DNA of 64,000 bases from Branchiostoma lanceolatum (lineage: Eukaryota > Chordata > Leptocardii > Amphioxiformes > Branchiostomatidae), in NCBI RefSeq assembly GCF_035083965.1, contig NC_089724.1:14116910-14180909 (forward strand), read 5' to 3'. The position numbers and the translations under genes are program-made. The notes beneath the pieces are model-generated. The model did no database searches. It saw only the letters and a program-made list of their open reading frames with translations, and was not told where the DNA came from. Of this stretch, positions 1-11,678 are shown in pieces. The number at the start of each line of letters is the position of its first letter. Within the stretch, counting starts at the first letter, position 1.

Positions 1-2051
1 TAAGGAGAGAAAAAGGGACAAAACCTATAAACAAACACTTCAGGCGTTTAACCCGCCCAGCGCACATCCTGGTGTAGAAAGACAGGGGGAGGGGGTAGAA
101 AAATGGACAGTGCATACAGGCAGGGGAAGCAAAAATGCAAACACCTGCTCGCTGGGGTCGGACACCCCTCTGGGAACAATCATTGACAACAGGGCAAGAA
201 AGGCCCATCTTTTATAAAAAGCAGCCAGATTCAATATTCAGTATGGTGGATATTGGTCCAGTCTAATCAAGGAAAAACCATGTCAGGACTTCTGTTTCAC
301 TTTCAGATTCTACACAACATGATTTTGGATACCAATAAAACTCAACCTTAATTAAGAGTGATATTCTTTCATCTCTTTTTTTGCTGACCATTTTTATACT
401 CATAATCATCATTTTTAAACTACTAGTTTAGTTTACATGGCTGACAAAAACATTGTGATTCTGGTATCAATATTGGGTTTGTATACCTCTGCACGGCAGA
501 TTGAGGGTGATATTCGTATATCTTTTTTATTCTGCTGACCATGTTTATAGACCAAAATAGAAATATACATTAGGTTACAGAATGGACAAAAGCTACATTG
601 CGATTCTGTCGTCAACTTGAGATTTTCACCCACTGCCGCATGCACCACTCTCCTGACTTCACAGCTCCAGGAGAGTGTGTTGTTTCAGGGGAGGGTGATT
701 GGTGGCAGGGCTGGGAATAGTTTATTGAAGGCACAGCTGCCAGAAGGGGTGGGACCTGGCCTGCTTCATTAGGCACCAAGCCATTACTCCCTTCACTCAA
801 TCCCCTTCATCATGCCATTAATAGACAAAAATTCATGGCCAATACATAATTCCTCATGAAAAATTGCCATGGAACAAAAATGCGGGGCTAACTAATGATA
901 CATTAGGTCACCATCCACCAAAGCCATATATAACATTGTAAACTAACAGTATATTCACAATACAATAAAAAGATATTGTAAACTAACCACCCATAAGTGA
1001 TCACACTATACCCCACAGGATTTTATCCAGTAACAGAATGGGTTGGTAGTTTTGGTTATGACGTCACAAAACAGGATTCAGAAGGACAAAATTATATTTG
1101 TTTTTCCAACGCTTACGGGCAAATAAACAGGAATGAATTTGCACATTTCACCTCGCACAGGTAAAAATGTTGGGTGTGCCAACAATGAGTGAAATTACCA
1201 AATACGAAGCCAATATTCTGCGGTCCCATTAACGATAACAAATTTTGACTCTGCGGGGAAGAATAGGTCGTCCGTATTCCGATGATGATCACATCTATCC
1301 ATCCAATCCGGACATGGTGTTGCCAGCAGTGCTCCACCCCCTTTTGGGGGCCATGCCATTCCTGCCATATTGCATATTGACTACAGCTCCCCCACTGATG
1401 TGAAATATCCCTATCCATAAAGGCCGATATTATATAATATAAGTACATACAATCTAAGCAAATCTACTAAAGCAGACTTGATAACAGTGCTAGGGAAAAA
1501 GACAGGCCCGGGAGATGGGTGGGTTTTGTACATGTATCATGTATAGAGGTAATAATATTGGATCACAAGACAAGTCCGCCCCACCCCCCACCCCACTTTA
1601 ACCTCAAAACCGGTCTGCTGTTTTCGCTCGATTCCTGACAGAAAAACATCAAATTTGGTCAAATAAGTTGGGTCTGTTGGATAATAATTGATGAATTGAG
1701 CACTACGTAGGATAAAGACTTGCGCTATGATAGAAAAATATGATTTTTGAGACAAAACAAAATTTTGCTTATGTCGTCGTTGCTGTCGTCACCGTGTCTT
1801 GTGACCGGCATACTGATGGCCGCTGTGTTCTCTGGCGTAGTTTCGATATTGAACGTCGGGGGGTACATTTCCAGTCAGAAATGTGTCTTTATGTTTAGAT
1901 TTATTTGAAAACGAAAGAGGAAGGGTCTGTTTGTGGGTGCGTCCGGCTCCGTAAGCCACACATCGCACATGTTACAGCCCACAGATAAGCGGCTGTTTCC
2001 TGCAGGCAGAATGAATGGAGCCATGTCCGCCATGTTGTTCTGTGTGCTTAC
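1..2051 (-). other. Probable CPEB intron 1 (partial), non-coding
   Basis: This stretch lies beyond the splice donor of the CPEB first coding exon, so on the minus strand it should be the start of the first intron. I see no exon of the CPEB RNA-binding half here. Open frames of 60-110 codons (for example around 1113-1448 minus) resemble no family I know. About 285-605 holds a diverged tandem repeat of roughly 147 bp. Confidence 0.5.
285..605. repeat. Diverged tandem repeat, about 147-bp period
   Basis: Similar blocks recur at a fixed distance. A TGATATTC...TGCTGACCAT block at about 359 returns at 508, and a CATTG(T/C)GATTCTG block at 451 returns at 596. That gives two to two and a half decayed units. 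The origin is unknown. Confidence 0.45.
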
Positions 2052-3005
2052 CTGTACTCCGTACATGTCCGTACGAAAAATGTCGTCTCCTCCCGTGAAG
2101 TCGAAGGGAGCTGTGCCTTGAGGGAACGGCCCTTTAGCTGGCAGGGAAGCCGAGCGTCGATAAGTCTTGGCAAAGACGTTGGGGGCTTGCTGCTGCTTCT
2201 TGATCGGGGCGATGGGCCCGGGGGTACCCGTAGCGGCCATAGACCGGCGCTGCTGCCCCGAGGTTCCCCACGGGTTGAAGCTCTGAGCCGGCGTGGAGCT
2301 CCACATACTAGCCGGTTGTGGGCTGTTCCAGACTGAAAATGAACCAGATTTATTCTGCAAAAACATGTTGGGTTGGGTTTGACGAGGGAAACCGTGAGCT
2401 TGTTGACTGGGTGACCGACGTTGCTGGCCAGGAGCACTCCCAGCCGGCAAGGTTATCTGAGGTGCGAGCTGACTTCCCCCGAACAACGGGCTCGGACCAG
2501 GGGCCGGGCCGGGGAAGTTTTGGAAGTGAATGGTACCGTTCAAGGTTGGAATACCCTGCATGAAGCCGTCCTCTGCTGCGGCCGAGGACCAGAAGTTGGT
2601 TGGTGAAGTGACGGTCGGGTCCTGCCAGCCGAGCTGGAGAGGCGACTCGATGGTCTGTGTCTGTAGCGGCGGCGGCTGGTGTTGCTGGTGGTTCTGCTGC
2701 TTGTTCACCGCATTCTCCTTACTCACAGGGCTCGGGTCCGGCGATCGGGACTTTCTCCCCGGAGAAAGCTGATCCTCCAGGTTGTCTGTAGCTTGTTCGG
2801 AATTCGGCGAGAGCTGTTGTGGCGTTGGCTGCTTAGCAGCCGATTTTTCTGCCAGCAAATCATCTTGCATGGTCTGGGTAGGGCTCGGAGACAGCGGTGA
2901 AAACAAAGAGGCAGTGCTCGCGTCCGGGTATAGTTCCAGAGGTGACAGAGCCCGGGAGTGATTACTTGTTGTGTTCAGTTGTAGACCGAGATCGAGATCC
3001 CCCAT
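2052..3005 (-). CDS. CPEB2/3/4-like: CPEB2/3/4-like translational regulator, first coding exon
   Basis: This exon encodes the first 318 residues of a cytoplasmic polyadenylation element binding protein of the CPEB2/3/4 group. These proteins bind U-rich 3'UTR elements and control translation. What is seen: a Pro/Gln/Ser-rich, probably disordered region with features of the vertebrate CPEB4 N-terminus in the same order. These are an FWSSAAAEDGF block, then GIPTLNG and FQNFP, a GGS..PQI block, QQRRSPS, an FNPWG block, and an APIKK segment near the end. An in-frame TAG directly precedes the ATG, so the start is fixed. The exon ends at a donor (CAG|GTAAGC at 2052, phase 0), and the open frame past it is intron. 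The RRM and zinc-finger exons must lie left of the window. The group assignment is good; the exact vertebrate counterpart cannot be given because the gene probably predates their duplication. Confidence 0.78.
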
Positions 3006-4591
3006 CTAGTGGTGGCTCCGGCTGCTCTGTGCGCCTGTTTATGGTGGTAATGTTAGCTACGCAGTCCAGGCGCACCGTCCAACGCCACGTACCTACAAGC
3101 CGAATGAAGAATCTGCTGTTCACTACAGCTTTTGTTCCCCGGCCGTCTCAAGGCGGCCCCCGATCACGCGCTGCGATATCAATTTGCAGTCAAACACTCC
3201 GATATTAATTCACGAACCAGCGACTTTCCAAATATTTTCTACCACGGTTAACATTCGTACACAGCGTCAATAATTTTGCAATACGAAGTGTGTGAATTCG
3301 TGGGCAATAAAAACAAGGGGCTTTAAAAATATGGTGGTCCGTGCACGGAATCGAATCAGTAGCCGGGTGTTTTCGCGGGAATCCGGCAACAATTACTTCC
3401 GGGTTCACAAAAGCGGACGTGTGTCCAATGCAGATTATGTATATGACGAAATCCAATCAGCACACATTGATATTGATAAATCGGACGTGGAGCTTTTGAA
3501 ATGCATATAACCTTTATCAGCTTTCACTTGTGTTTGGTAGATGTAGTCATGTTGGGAATTGATAAGACCACTTTCTATTTCGATAAATTCTCTGGCAGGT
3601 GCATCAATGTTTTTTCCGGCAATTTTTGTTAGTTTTTGGATTATCAAATCACACATCCACATGTTCCTGTGGAACCAGAATTAACCTTGAGCAGAAAACA
3701 AAAAAAATTGAATGATGATTTATGAGAAATTTTCCTCAACGGTATACCTGTATCAGCCGATGAAAAAGATAATCTAACGTTACACAGTGACACACCACCG
3801 ACTAGTTTATACTACACAAAGTATTTATTGATATATCGAAACTAGCAGCTAATCGATAGAATTTCCTGCATTTTGTCATTCGTCTGTATTTGCAGTGTAG
3901 TCAACGTGAAAATTACATTATTCTTTATGTCTAAATGTAATAAGTAGAAGTATCATCTTTCGAACAGCCAAAATAAATATTGCTTTGAGTCACGGGGATA
4001 TGTAACTTCTGTTCCTAGTGATATTATCATACAGGACATGCTACTGGAAACGGAACTCACGCTGCCGGGTGTTGCAGGCGTTTCTATGGCACAGCGTACC
4101 ACGTCAGTGCCGACCCGGGAAGCGATATGACCTGAATGCTTTAGAGGCGCAGTTTTCTGTTTGGATATGGATTTTGTTTTCCCACAATGGTTGGTGGGCG
4201 GTAACACAACAGAACCAAAACACAACGCAACTGTGGCCTGTGAAATATCATGTTCGCTCATGTTATTAGATTCATAAGTGACGGAAACGTTTTATAGATT
4301 AAAGAAACGTTTCCCGGTAACGTTATTTTTACGATATTAACCTTTTAGAATTTCTCTCATACATGTATTGAATAATGATGCTTTTTGGAACAGGTGCATT
4401 TGCACCGTTGTCTTGGTGCTACACAGTGTAAACATATAGTAGAAACGTTTCCTTCCTACAAAATTCCCCGATCGAGGAAGAGTGGGCCTCTTTAAGTCGT
4501 TAAACACAATACCATTTAAATGATTACATAAGATTGCTTGACGTTATTGCCACGTGGAGACGTGTTCGGTCGGTCGGTGCGGTTTGTCTGC

Positions 4592-4619
4592 TGCCCGGCA
4601 AGGTCAACGACCTGCCGGG
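4592..4619. other. GC-rich stem-loop
   Basis: CCCGGC and AGGTC are followed after AAC by GACCT and GCCGGG, giving an 11-bp stem with one bulged A and a three-base loop. No adjacent gene explains it. Confidence 0.4.
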
Positions 4620-7552
4620 TGTCGACGATCATTGGACTGCTGCATGTTCTTCCAAAACAGACAGGCGACGCTGTTTGCTGGTAGTAGAGACACAACCGAC
4701 CTCTTCCAACAACTGATTATTTCCCTCGAATGTCTCGTAATGTATTAAAAGTATTGAATCAAAATGTTACTAATAACACATAGTTTTCATTATTTGTAGT
4801 TGCTGCAGTCTATTTCTGTTCTTGTCTCTTTGAATTCGAAGTTCCGACAAAATGAATGTTATCCATGGTCAATACTGGAGTAGTATGAAATACGGTTCAC
4901 GTTTTCTGTGTCTGTGACTTTGAATTTGCCTTGGATGGGGTAACTTGGAAGAAATCATTCATAAGAGTATTATGTCTTATATATGATATATCGTAACCAT
5001 TAACAGTGGCGTCCACTAGATATTGGTTGAAAGAATAATCCACGACACCCACTCAACACTAAGTACCACCAACATGTAGAGAAAATTAGCTAGTCATTCA
5101 ATAGCCACCCACGACATCCCTTATATGATTGCATTAAATGCATAGATTTCTAAATTGCAGACAACGCTATTTGATTTTGTCTATGTGTTGATTATGTGTG
5201 GGTGGGGGCGGGAGTGACTATGATACGTTTCCAGCTTCCTTAGTATATCTTGTCGCTGCCCCAATGGGATGCATTCAAAAGTTTGGAAGAGCCAAGCCTA
5301 CGAACATGGAATCTGTAAGGACACAAATCGACAGCGGTTGCATTTCAGATCGTAACATTTTTATCTACCAATTTTCAATGGAAAGAAATCTATCACAAGT
5401 TATGTGGTGTTTATGATCAACTACTACTACTATGCCTGGCCTGACGCAAGGCGAGTGAGCGAAGTGGAAATGAACCATTTGATTACTTTTTTCTCGATTT
5501 CAGGACACCAGGACACAATATGGAGGGCGTAGCTGTTTGGATTTCAGTGAGTCGTAGGAGTTCGAGCGCTTAATTTCGGAGATATCTCCTCATCCCCTCA
5601 AATAACCTATATTAATCGCTAAAACTCAAAGAAGATAATACCAGAATGATACTTAAAATTGCATGCCGATGAAACACAAAAATGCTACGATCCGTTGAAA
5701 TGACAACCAAGGCACCAACATGGCTAGGTCAGCACTTGCTTGTTTCATTGAAATGGATAGTGAGTGAAGAAGGTCTATAGATAGCTCAGCCTAAGCTTCA
5801 AGCAGGTCCTACTGTGGCAGGGGACAGTATCAATTGATACCGTAGGGGGCCATTGGATACAGTGTTTGGCCAATGGATACTGTACAGTTTGTCCACTGCC
5901 AACATAGGATCTGCTCAGATTATACTCAAGCCCAACCGTAATATGTCTTGGATTAACACCCAAGTTTTCGGCGACTCGGGGCAGTGTGTGAGGAGCTTTG
6001 GGTTGCTCAGGTGGTTTTCCTACTACATATGACTAGAAAACGCTACTTGAGGGGCCTAGGGTTCTCCTTGGCAGTCCTGAGTCGACTCAAAACGCGTATG
6101 TAAATTGGGCACTACCTTTAGACCTATGCTATCTAAATTTTTCACAATCCAAAATGTCTTGTGTCACACAAACCAACTCTGTAACGTTACCATGTCCCAT
6201 ATAGCAACACGCATGCATACTCATTATTTTTCCACCCAATTACAGGTTTTAAATGTCAGCACAGAAATGATAGTTTTCAGAGCGCTTGCAGAGATAACCG
6301 GTTTCTTTGATGGTCTTAATTCTCCTATTAATACGGAGTCTTCGCGTGTGGTAAATCAAAGAGTTGCCGAAGTAGCATGTGGCAAAACCTACATGTTAGG
6401 ACAGATCAGGACACAGTCAGTGACACAACGTAGTGACTTCACACCTACAGTAGGCAATCCATGTGTCTTGCTATATTTTGCTCGTAGAAATTTTTCGCGA
6501 CATAGAAACATTCTATGCAAACGTAAAATATTTCTTGTGTTCATCGATCAGTGAATAACTTCTTTATCATAACATAGCAGAGAGTCAAGCCGTGAAATTA
6601 AATCGTAGTCTTTATCTACCCCCCACCCCCCCATTCCTCTGAAAAATGCCCCTTCGTCCGTTTTTGCCCAACTAAACGGCGAAAAGACGTTTAAAGAAAC
6701 GTTTATATGCCAGTACATTTGTTTGGAATAAACCGGTAATATAGATGTATGGTGTAGATGCTTAGTAACTAAAAGTCTCTAAATCTATTTGCCTCCGAGA
6801 AACCTGGTCATAATAAAGATCAGGTCGTCATTGGCATTGCAACATAACGCCAAATACCTGCCTGTAGAAAAATTGTTAACATATTTTTACAGATTGTCGA
6901 ATGATTCTAAAGTTCATATTGAAAACCCAACCCAACTGCAGTATATTAAAAAAAACACTTCCATGGGTTATGTGGTGTAATTTTATTCGTAAGTTGTATT
7001 ACGTAAAATCTTAAGATCCTGTAATTCCACAGAGTACCCTAAAACCGCCGCATAAAATGGTGCTATCGAGGCCGCCTCAATAATGTGTTGCACATCTTTT
7101 TTCTAAATCAGGTGGTCCTATAGTACCCGGTGGAATTATGAGAGTCGACCTTAATTACAATCTTGCCAGCAGTTATATCATTGATTCGCTAGAATTCGTA
7201 GCAGAGGACAATCTAACATGCCCAAAATAGCTTGACCCTTTTTGGTAAGCTGGCGATGTCTTTTGTGTGTAAAATCCTTACTCATGTGATGACATTATGC
7301 TGTAATTGCATTTAGCCCGAAGGGAGGCATGAGGGTGCAAGTAAACCAGGTTACGTTGATGCACGGCATGGAACCGTGCCGTTTTTCATCGAGAATGGGC
7401 ATCATTTGGATTAGCCTGGGCATTTTCTCCCCCGAAGACCAATTTCTGGCGTTATGTGATTCAACATGGAGCGTTCTGATGTATAAATTAACGGTATTAG
7501 TTGTACAGGTCCTTTCTGTTTGATGACCTTTGATGGTTGGTTGGTTTGTAGA

Positions 7553-7680
7553 GTGATTGATTGGTTGGCTGATTGATTGATTGATTGATTGATTGACGGC
7601 CCGGATGAAGGTACGGATGGATGGATGGATGGTGGATAAATGGATGGATACATGGATGGATATATGGATGGATACATATA
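7553..7680. repeat. Two adjacent tetranucleotide microsatellites
   Basis: A TTGA-type tract (about 7553-7597) is followed by a GGAT-type tract (about 7606-7680). Long open frames rich in Tyr-Ile-His-Pro-Ser or Asn-Gln-Ser on the minus strand are by-products of these repeats. Confidence 0.85.
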
Positions 7681-8256
7681 GGTGAACAGACTGCCATAGA
7701 CGCCCAAAATGATTACGCTGTCAAAGACATAGATTACCCTTTCAAAGTAGCAACTTTAATTTTGGTAGACAGGTTTTAGCTCTGAGTTACAGTATCTAAT
7801 AATTGTAACTCAATACGAAACAAACTCATAATACAAAACAGGAAATGCTTATGGCATCGGTTTTTTCATGTAGACACGCATCAGATCTATCGACAATAGT
7901 CTGCAGTTTAAATAAAATAGCTTCGTTTGTCATTTTGCATTTATCAGTTGCAGATGCTACCTGTTCCTTCATCTTCTATAACCTAATGTTTCAATAGAAT
8001 GTACAGATAACTGCCTAGTCTCTCTATTTGAAATCCTAGCCTTTTGAATTCAAAGTTACGCATTCTGTGTAAACTGTACGAAAACAGTAAAATGTTCTAT
8101 AGAATCCAGGGAATCTCCACGGATTATTGTACTTTGTCATGACGCATTGCTTTGATCAAATATTGAATGACTGGCTTGCCCCTTGGATTTTGCCATTTTC
8201 ACCGTATCATTTTTCCCAGACACGGCGAAGGGAGCCGGAATATGGTCTAAACGAAG

Positions 8257-9719
8257 TCACCACCAAGTGAACACAACCTCGTGCAGCCACTTAGTGCACC
8301 AGGGGCACTGAGGCGGGTTGTTCTCGGCGCCATGCGCACTGAACCCCCGACTACTCAACTCCAACGCCAGGCACTCCATAAACACGTCCACCTCCGCTCT
8401 CTTACACGTATGCAACGGATGGAAAATACAAAATGCTTTCTGAGTCACGTAACAGTTATGTCCTTCTCCCGTAGGGTATTCCTTCTCTTTAAAATTACGA
8501 TGTAACATGATTCCGCTTAGACCTATCTTAACTGACGTGGTTCTGTAGGGACATTTCGACAAGGGTTTCCTCGCCTCCTCGATAAGCGAGTCCAGCAAGA
8601 TTTCAAAGTCGTCAAAAGTTTTCAAGTAATCTTGTCGAAGTTTTTGAGCTGACAATGTGGGAGTGTTTTCTAGTTGAGCCATCAGAGGGTCTAGTCCGTA
8701 AAATTGTGCTTCGTTGTACGCATGCTCGAGAGAGTTTTGAGGGATGTCCGGTAGGTCGTCCGTTCTGAGGAAATCTAGGACGACTTTGAAATAGGTTCCG
8801 TCTCTGTCGATGAAGTAACGCCCCTCCTTGTCGCGGGCTAGGCGGTGCCTGCCACTGAACATGGTGGCCAACATGGACTCTGGGTACTTTCTCAGGGTCG
8901 CCAGACAGGTGGTGAAGTATGTCCCGCCTACATTCAGTTCCACTACGTCTGGAAACTGAAACAGTAAAAGCGTACGGATTTTTAAAAAGATAGTTATGGA
9001 GCGGAGGAGCCTGGAGTCCAGCCTTGTTAGCTTTGGTCCGCTCCCAACGTTGCTAACAAAGCTAACAGGCTAGAAAAGGAGGTCATATACACCAGGGCCC
9101 ATCAACCCGCCTTAAACCGGGGCGGCGGCAGGTATCGACTTCTTAGCACCTTTGACCCTCCCCTAACGTCACACATCCCTACCATCCGGTGCTCGTCAGG
9201 AAATGGGTAAAATATCTGATGAAGCCAATGGATCCTGCCGGAAATTCGTTTGTCATCTTTCTTTAGTTTAGGGTTTGATAAAAGGAAAAAGCTTTAAGTA
9301 CGTATCAAACCAAGGAGGTTAAATAGGATTTTAACCTCCTTGATCAAACCAACACATTCTGACTTATAATATGTAACGTTATATAGTTCAGTTATACTTG
9401 ACAATTTTAGCAGTTTTCTGGATTTTCTTTTGATAACGCAGCAGAGTCCTTGCGTCCAAGCAATATCATTTTGAACGAGAGAATAAATCAGAATGGTTCA
9501 CACTTCTGCATAGAAGTCATTGATAGAGGGAATACAATGTGTTTGGTCGCAAATGCGGCTTTTCCAGTTTTGACTGATCTGGCCTGACCAGTACAAAAGC
9601 GCCACCATACATGCAGTTCAAGCTCAAAACATGCGGTAAAAAGGGAGGGCGTTACCGTCCATATGCGGGATGCCATACTTAATACAAACCTCATCTGGTG
9701 ACAAGGTGCTGTCAGTCAT
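8257..9719 (-). CDS. KCTD7/14-like BTB-domain protein
   Basis: This is a KCTD-family protein with an N-terminal BTB/T1 tetramerisation domain. Family members act as substrate adaptors for CUL3 ubiquitin ligases or as channel regulators. The main exon is 8257-8955 (232 codons). It opens after a TTTCAG acceptor with FPDVVELNVGG and continues with FIDRDGTYF and FLRTDDLP; these are hallmark BTB motifs of KCTD7 and KCTD14. The protein ends in FTWW, as those two do. This exon begins in phase 0 without an ATG. A tiny first exon at 9690-9719 (ten codons, MTDSTLSPDE) fits in phase, but its donor GTTTGT is weak, so that exon is tentative. The product would be about 242 aa. The fit to KCTD7 and KCTD14 is similar, so I do not choose. 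It lies divergent to mitoferrin. Confidence 0.82.
9290..9345. other. Short inverted repeat
   Basis: CAAGGAGGTTAAA and its reverse complement TTTAACCTCCTTG are separated by a few bases within the KCTD intron. CAAGGAGGTT-type strings recur elsewhere in the window, so this is probably a mini-element remnant. A second foldback built on TTGTTAGCTTTG lies at 9022-9071. Confidence 0.4.
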
Positions 9720-11678
9720 CTTGTCCAGGACGGTATTGTTGGTTAGGGCAATTTGATAACCTTTAAACAACTGTATTTAAAAGAAACACACACGCGACCC
9801 GAATCTTTTAAACTCAGATATGGTCTACTGTATGTATATGAGAGCCTACGATCCTACGAATGACTTCAGAAACAATGCGCCGGCCGTACATGTAGCTGCT
9901 GTAACAAATCAGAATCAAACCGCACGTTCTATCTACGTTGTTGCAGTGCACGGTGTACGTCGCAGCTCTGTACCAGAAGCCAGTGTCACTTCCCATCCAA
10001 GTCGTCAGTAGGCGCCGTGACCAGCACCGGTTCAACCAGTACAAGTGACGTCATACCGTACTTCCAGGTCAACAACCTGTAGCACGCGTCGTCACTTCCT
10101 GTCTTGGGCATTCACACGTGACCCAATGTGCGTTTCAACGCGGGTCAAGTTCAGGTCGCAGAAATTCAAGCGGTGTCTTGGGCTGACGTGCCAAGATGCT
10201 CGTGCATGGCGTCGTTGGTAAAAAGGCCATTTTTTGGAGGAATGATGATAAACACAGGAAATTTCAATGCTATAGGCAATGGGGTGTGGGCGCCCATTTA
10301 CACAGAACGTAAATATTCTGTGTCAGTTTTCAGTGCTTTTGCGAACTTCAGAGGCGGTGATTTCCCTGAAGATAGAAGAAAACTTGGTACAAAATCTACG
10401 ATCATTCACAGGATTTGTGTTGTCAGGTCTTGATTGGTACTGGAAAAAATCAAATGCCATTCGAAAAGATGGGACGTTGAGAGAAATCGTCATGAAATGT
10501 GGAACCCTCTTTCGCAATTTTGAAGTGTTAATCTTATGACTCCTTGATCATGATGTTTCTAATAATTTGGGTGGCGAATGATTTTCCTTAGGTGATAGCC
10601 GCTGACACTCAGCAAACCGTTCTCAACTGTACTTGTCAAAACTTCACCTGTCAAAGAGTTGGTCAATCGGAAAACTTTTCTTATTGTATGTAAGTTAATT
10701 CTCCTCGCGAATGGTCTAGATTCCTTGGACTTATACGTGACGAGTCGACTTCAGAGAGTCGACTTGAAGTCGCAAGGGTCAGACTCGGAGACTGGGGTTA
10801 TACACTTGGCAATTGTAACCACAGTCTGGTAGGCCGATGTTCAAGTTGACACTGGCCATCCGACAACAGCCCCGTGAACAGTTGCCCGTTTTGACCTTCT
10901 TGCCAGAAACGACATCTTCTGGTTCACGAATTTGAAGATAACTTATTGTTTTCTCATGACTAATTTTATGGGGTGATCAGAGATGGTACTTGGAGAGTGG
11001 TTGGGAGTCGGGACTTCAGCGGAACACTGTGGTCTTGACTTGGCATAATCTGGCATGTGCCAATCCTTGTGCCTTTTTTTTTCTTTCCTAGACCGTGCGA
11101 TTTCTTTTCGCTCACTATTGCTAACGCCATGACACTGTGCACGACTTCTAAGTAGGAGTCTTACGCGTGAAAACGTAACACGAATTCGCAAAGTAGCTTC
11201 GTCATCCTTCCTGTTTTTTAATTCCATTCGAAATCGTCCGCGCCGCCTTTTACCAGTTGGGTAAAGGTAAATCTGCTTGAAAAATAGAAGGATCAATCAA
11301 TCACCCATGTCTCCATTCATTCATTCCTTGATTATTTGTGTCGCAGATATATATCGGTTAATTACCTTTTTCATTAATTTGTATTTTCCCCTCACAACCC
11401 ACCTATTTTTTTGCTTCATATAACCTGTAACCCCACTAACCCCCCTGTATAACTCAAATGGACGGATCTTCTTTTTTTCCACCACGTGACTTTTTCCACT
11501 GGTCTGATTGGTGGACAGATTTCTTCCGACTGCATTGGCATGGCGAGCATGGCGGTGTCGGGTTGATGAGGGGGTAGTCGTGTCTTCCTCTCTCTCCTTC
11601 TCAGCTTCTGAGAGGACTTTCGCGCCCAGGTGCTACAGGATAGATCGTCCACAAGACTGACTACCTGCAGCAGCGAGG
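9720..11678. other. Intergenic spacer between KCTD and mitoferrin
   Basis: This is the divergent spacer of about 1.9 kb between the KCTD and mitoferrin start codons. It should hold both promoters. I see no supported coding region. The minus-strand frame at 10943-11296 is Arg/Lys-rich and unrecognised, with no convincing splice context. Confidence 0.45.

Larger units (their letters stand above)
3006..8256. other. Intergenic: CPEB upstream region and spacer
   Basis: The first few hundred bases should hold the CPEB promoter and 5'UTR. I could confirm no gene in the rest. A minus-strand frame at 3953-4261 ends near a GTGAGT donor-like site, but its protein is unrecognised. A GC-rich stem-loop lies at 4592-4619, and two tetranucleotide repeat tracts at about 7550-7680. 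The remainder is AT-rich without visible structure. Confidence 0.5.

Noticed and set aside
1113-1448. 111-codon minus-strand frame left of CPEB
   Set aside because: It is unrecognised, lies in a presumed intron and matches no CPEB segment.
3953-4261. Minus-strand frame followed by a GTGAGT donor-like site
   Set aside because: The protein resembles nothing known, no downstream exon could be matched, and a single donor-like site is common by chance.
6105-6554. 149-codon plus-strand frame
   Set aside because: No domain, no splice context and no codon-usage signal could be seen; its length is possible by chance in 5 kb of spacer.
7411-7707. Frames rich in Tyr-Pro-Ser-Ile and Asn-Gln-Ser
   Set aside because: They are translations of tetranucleotide microsatellites.
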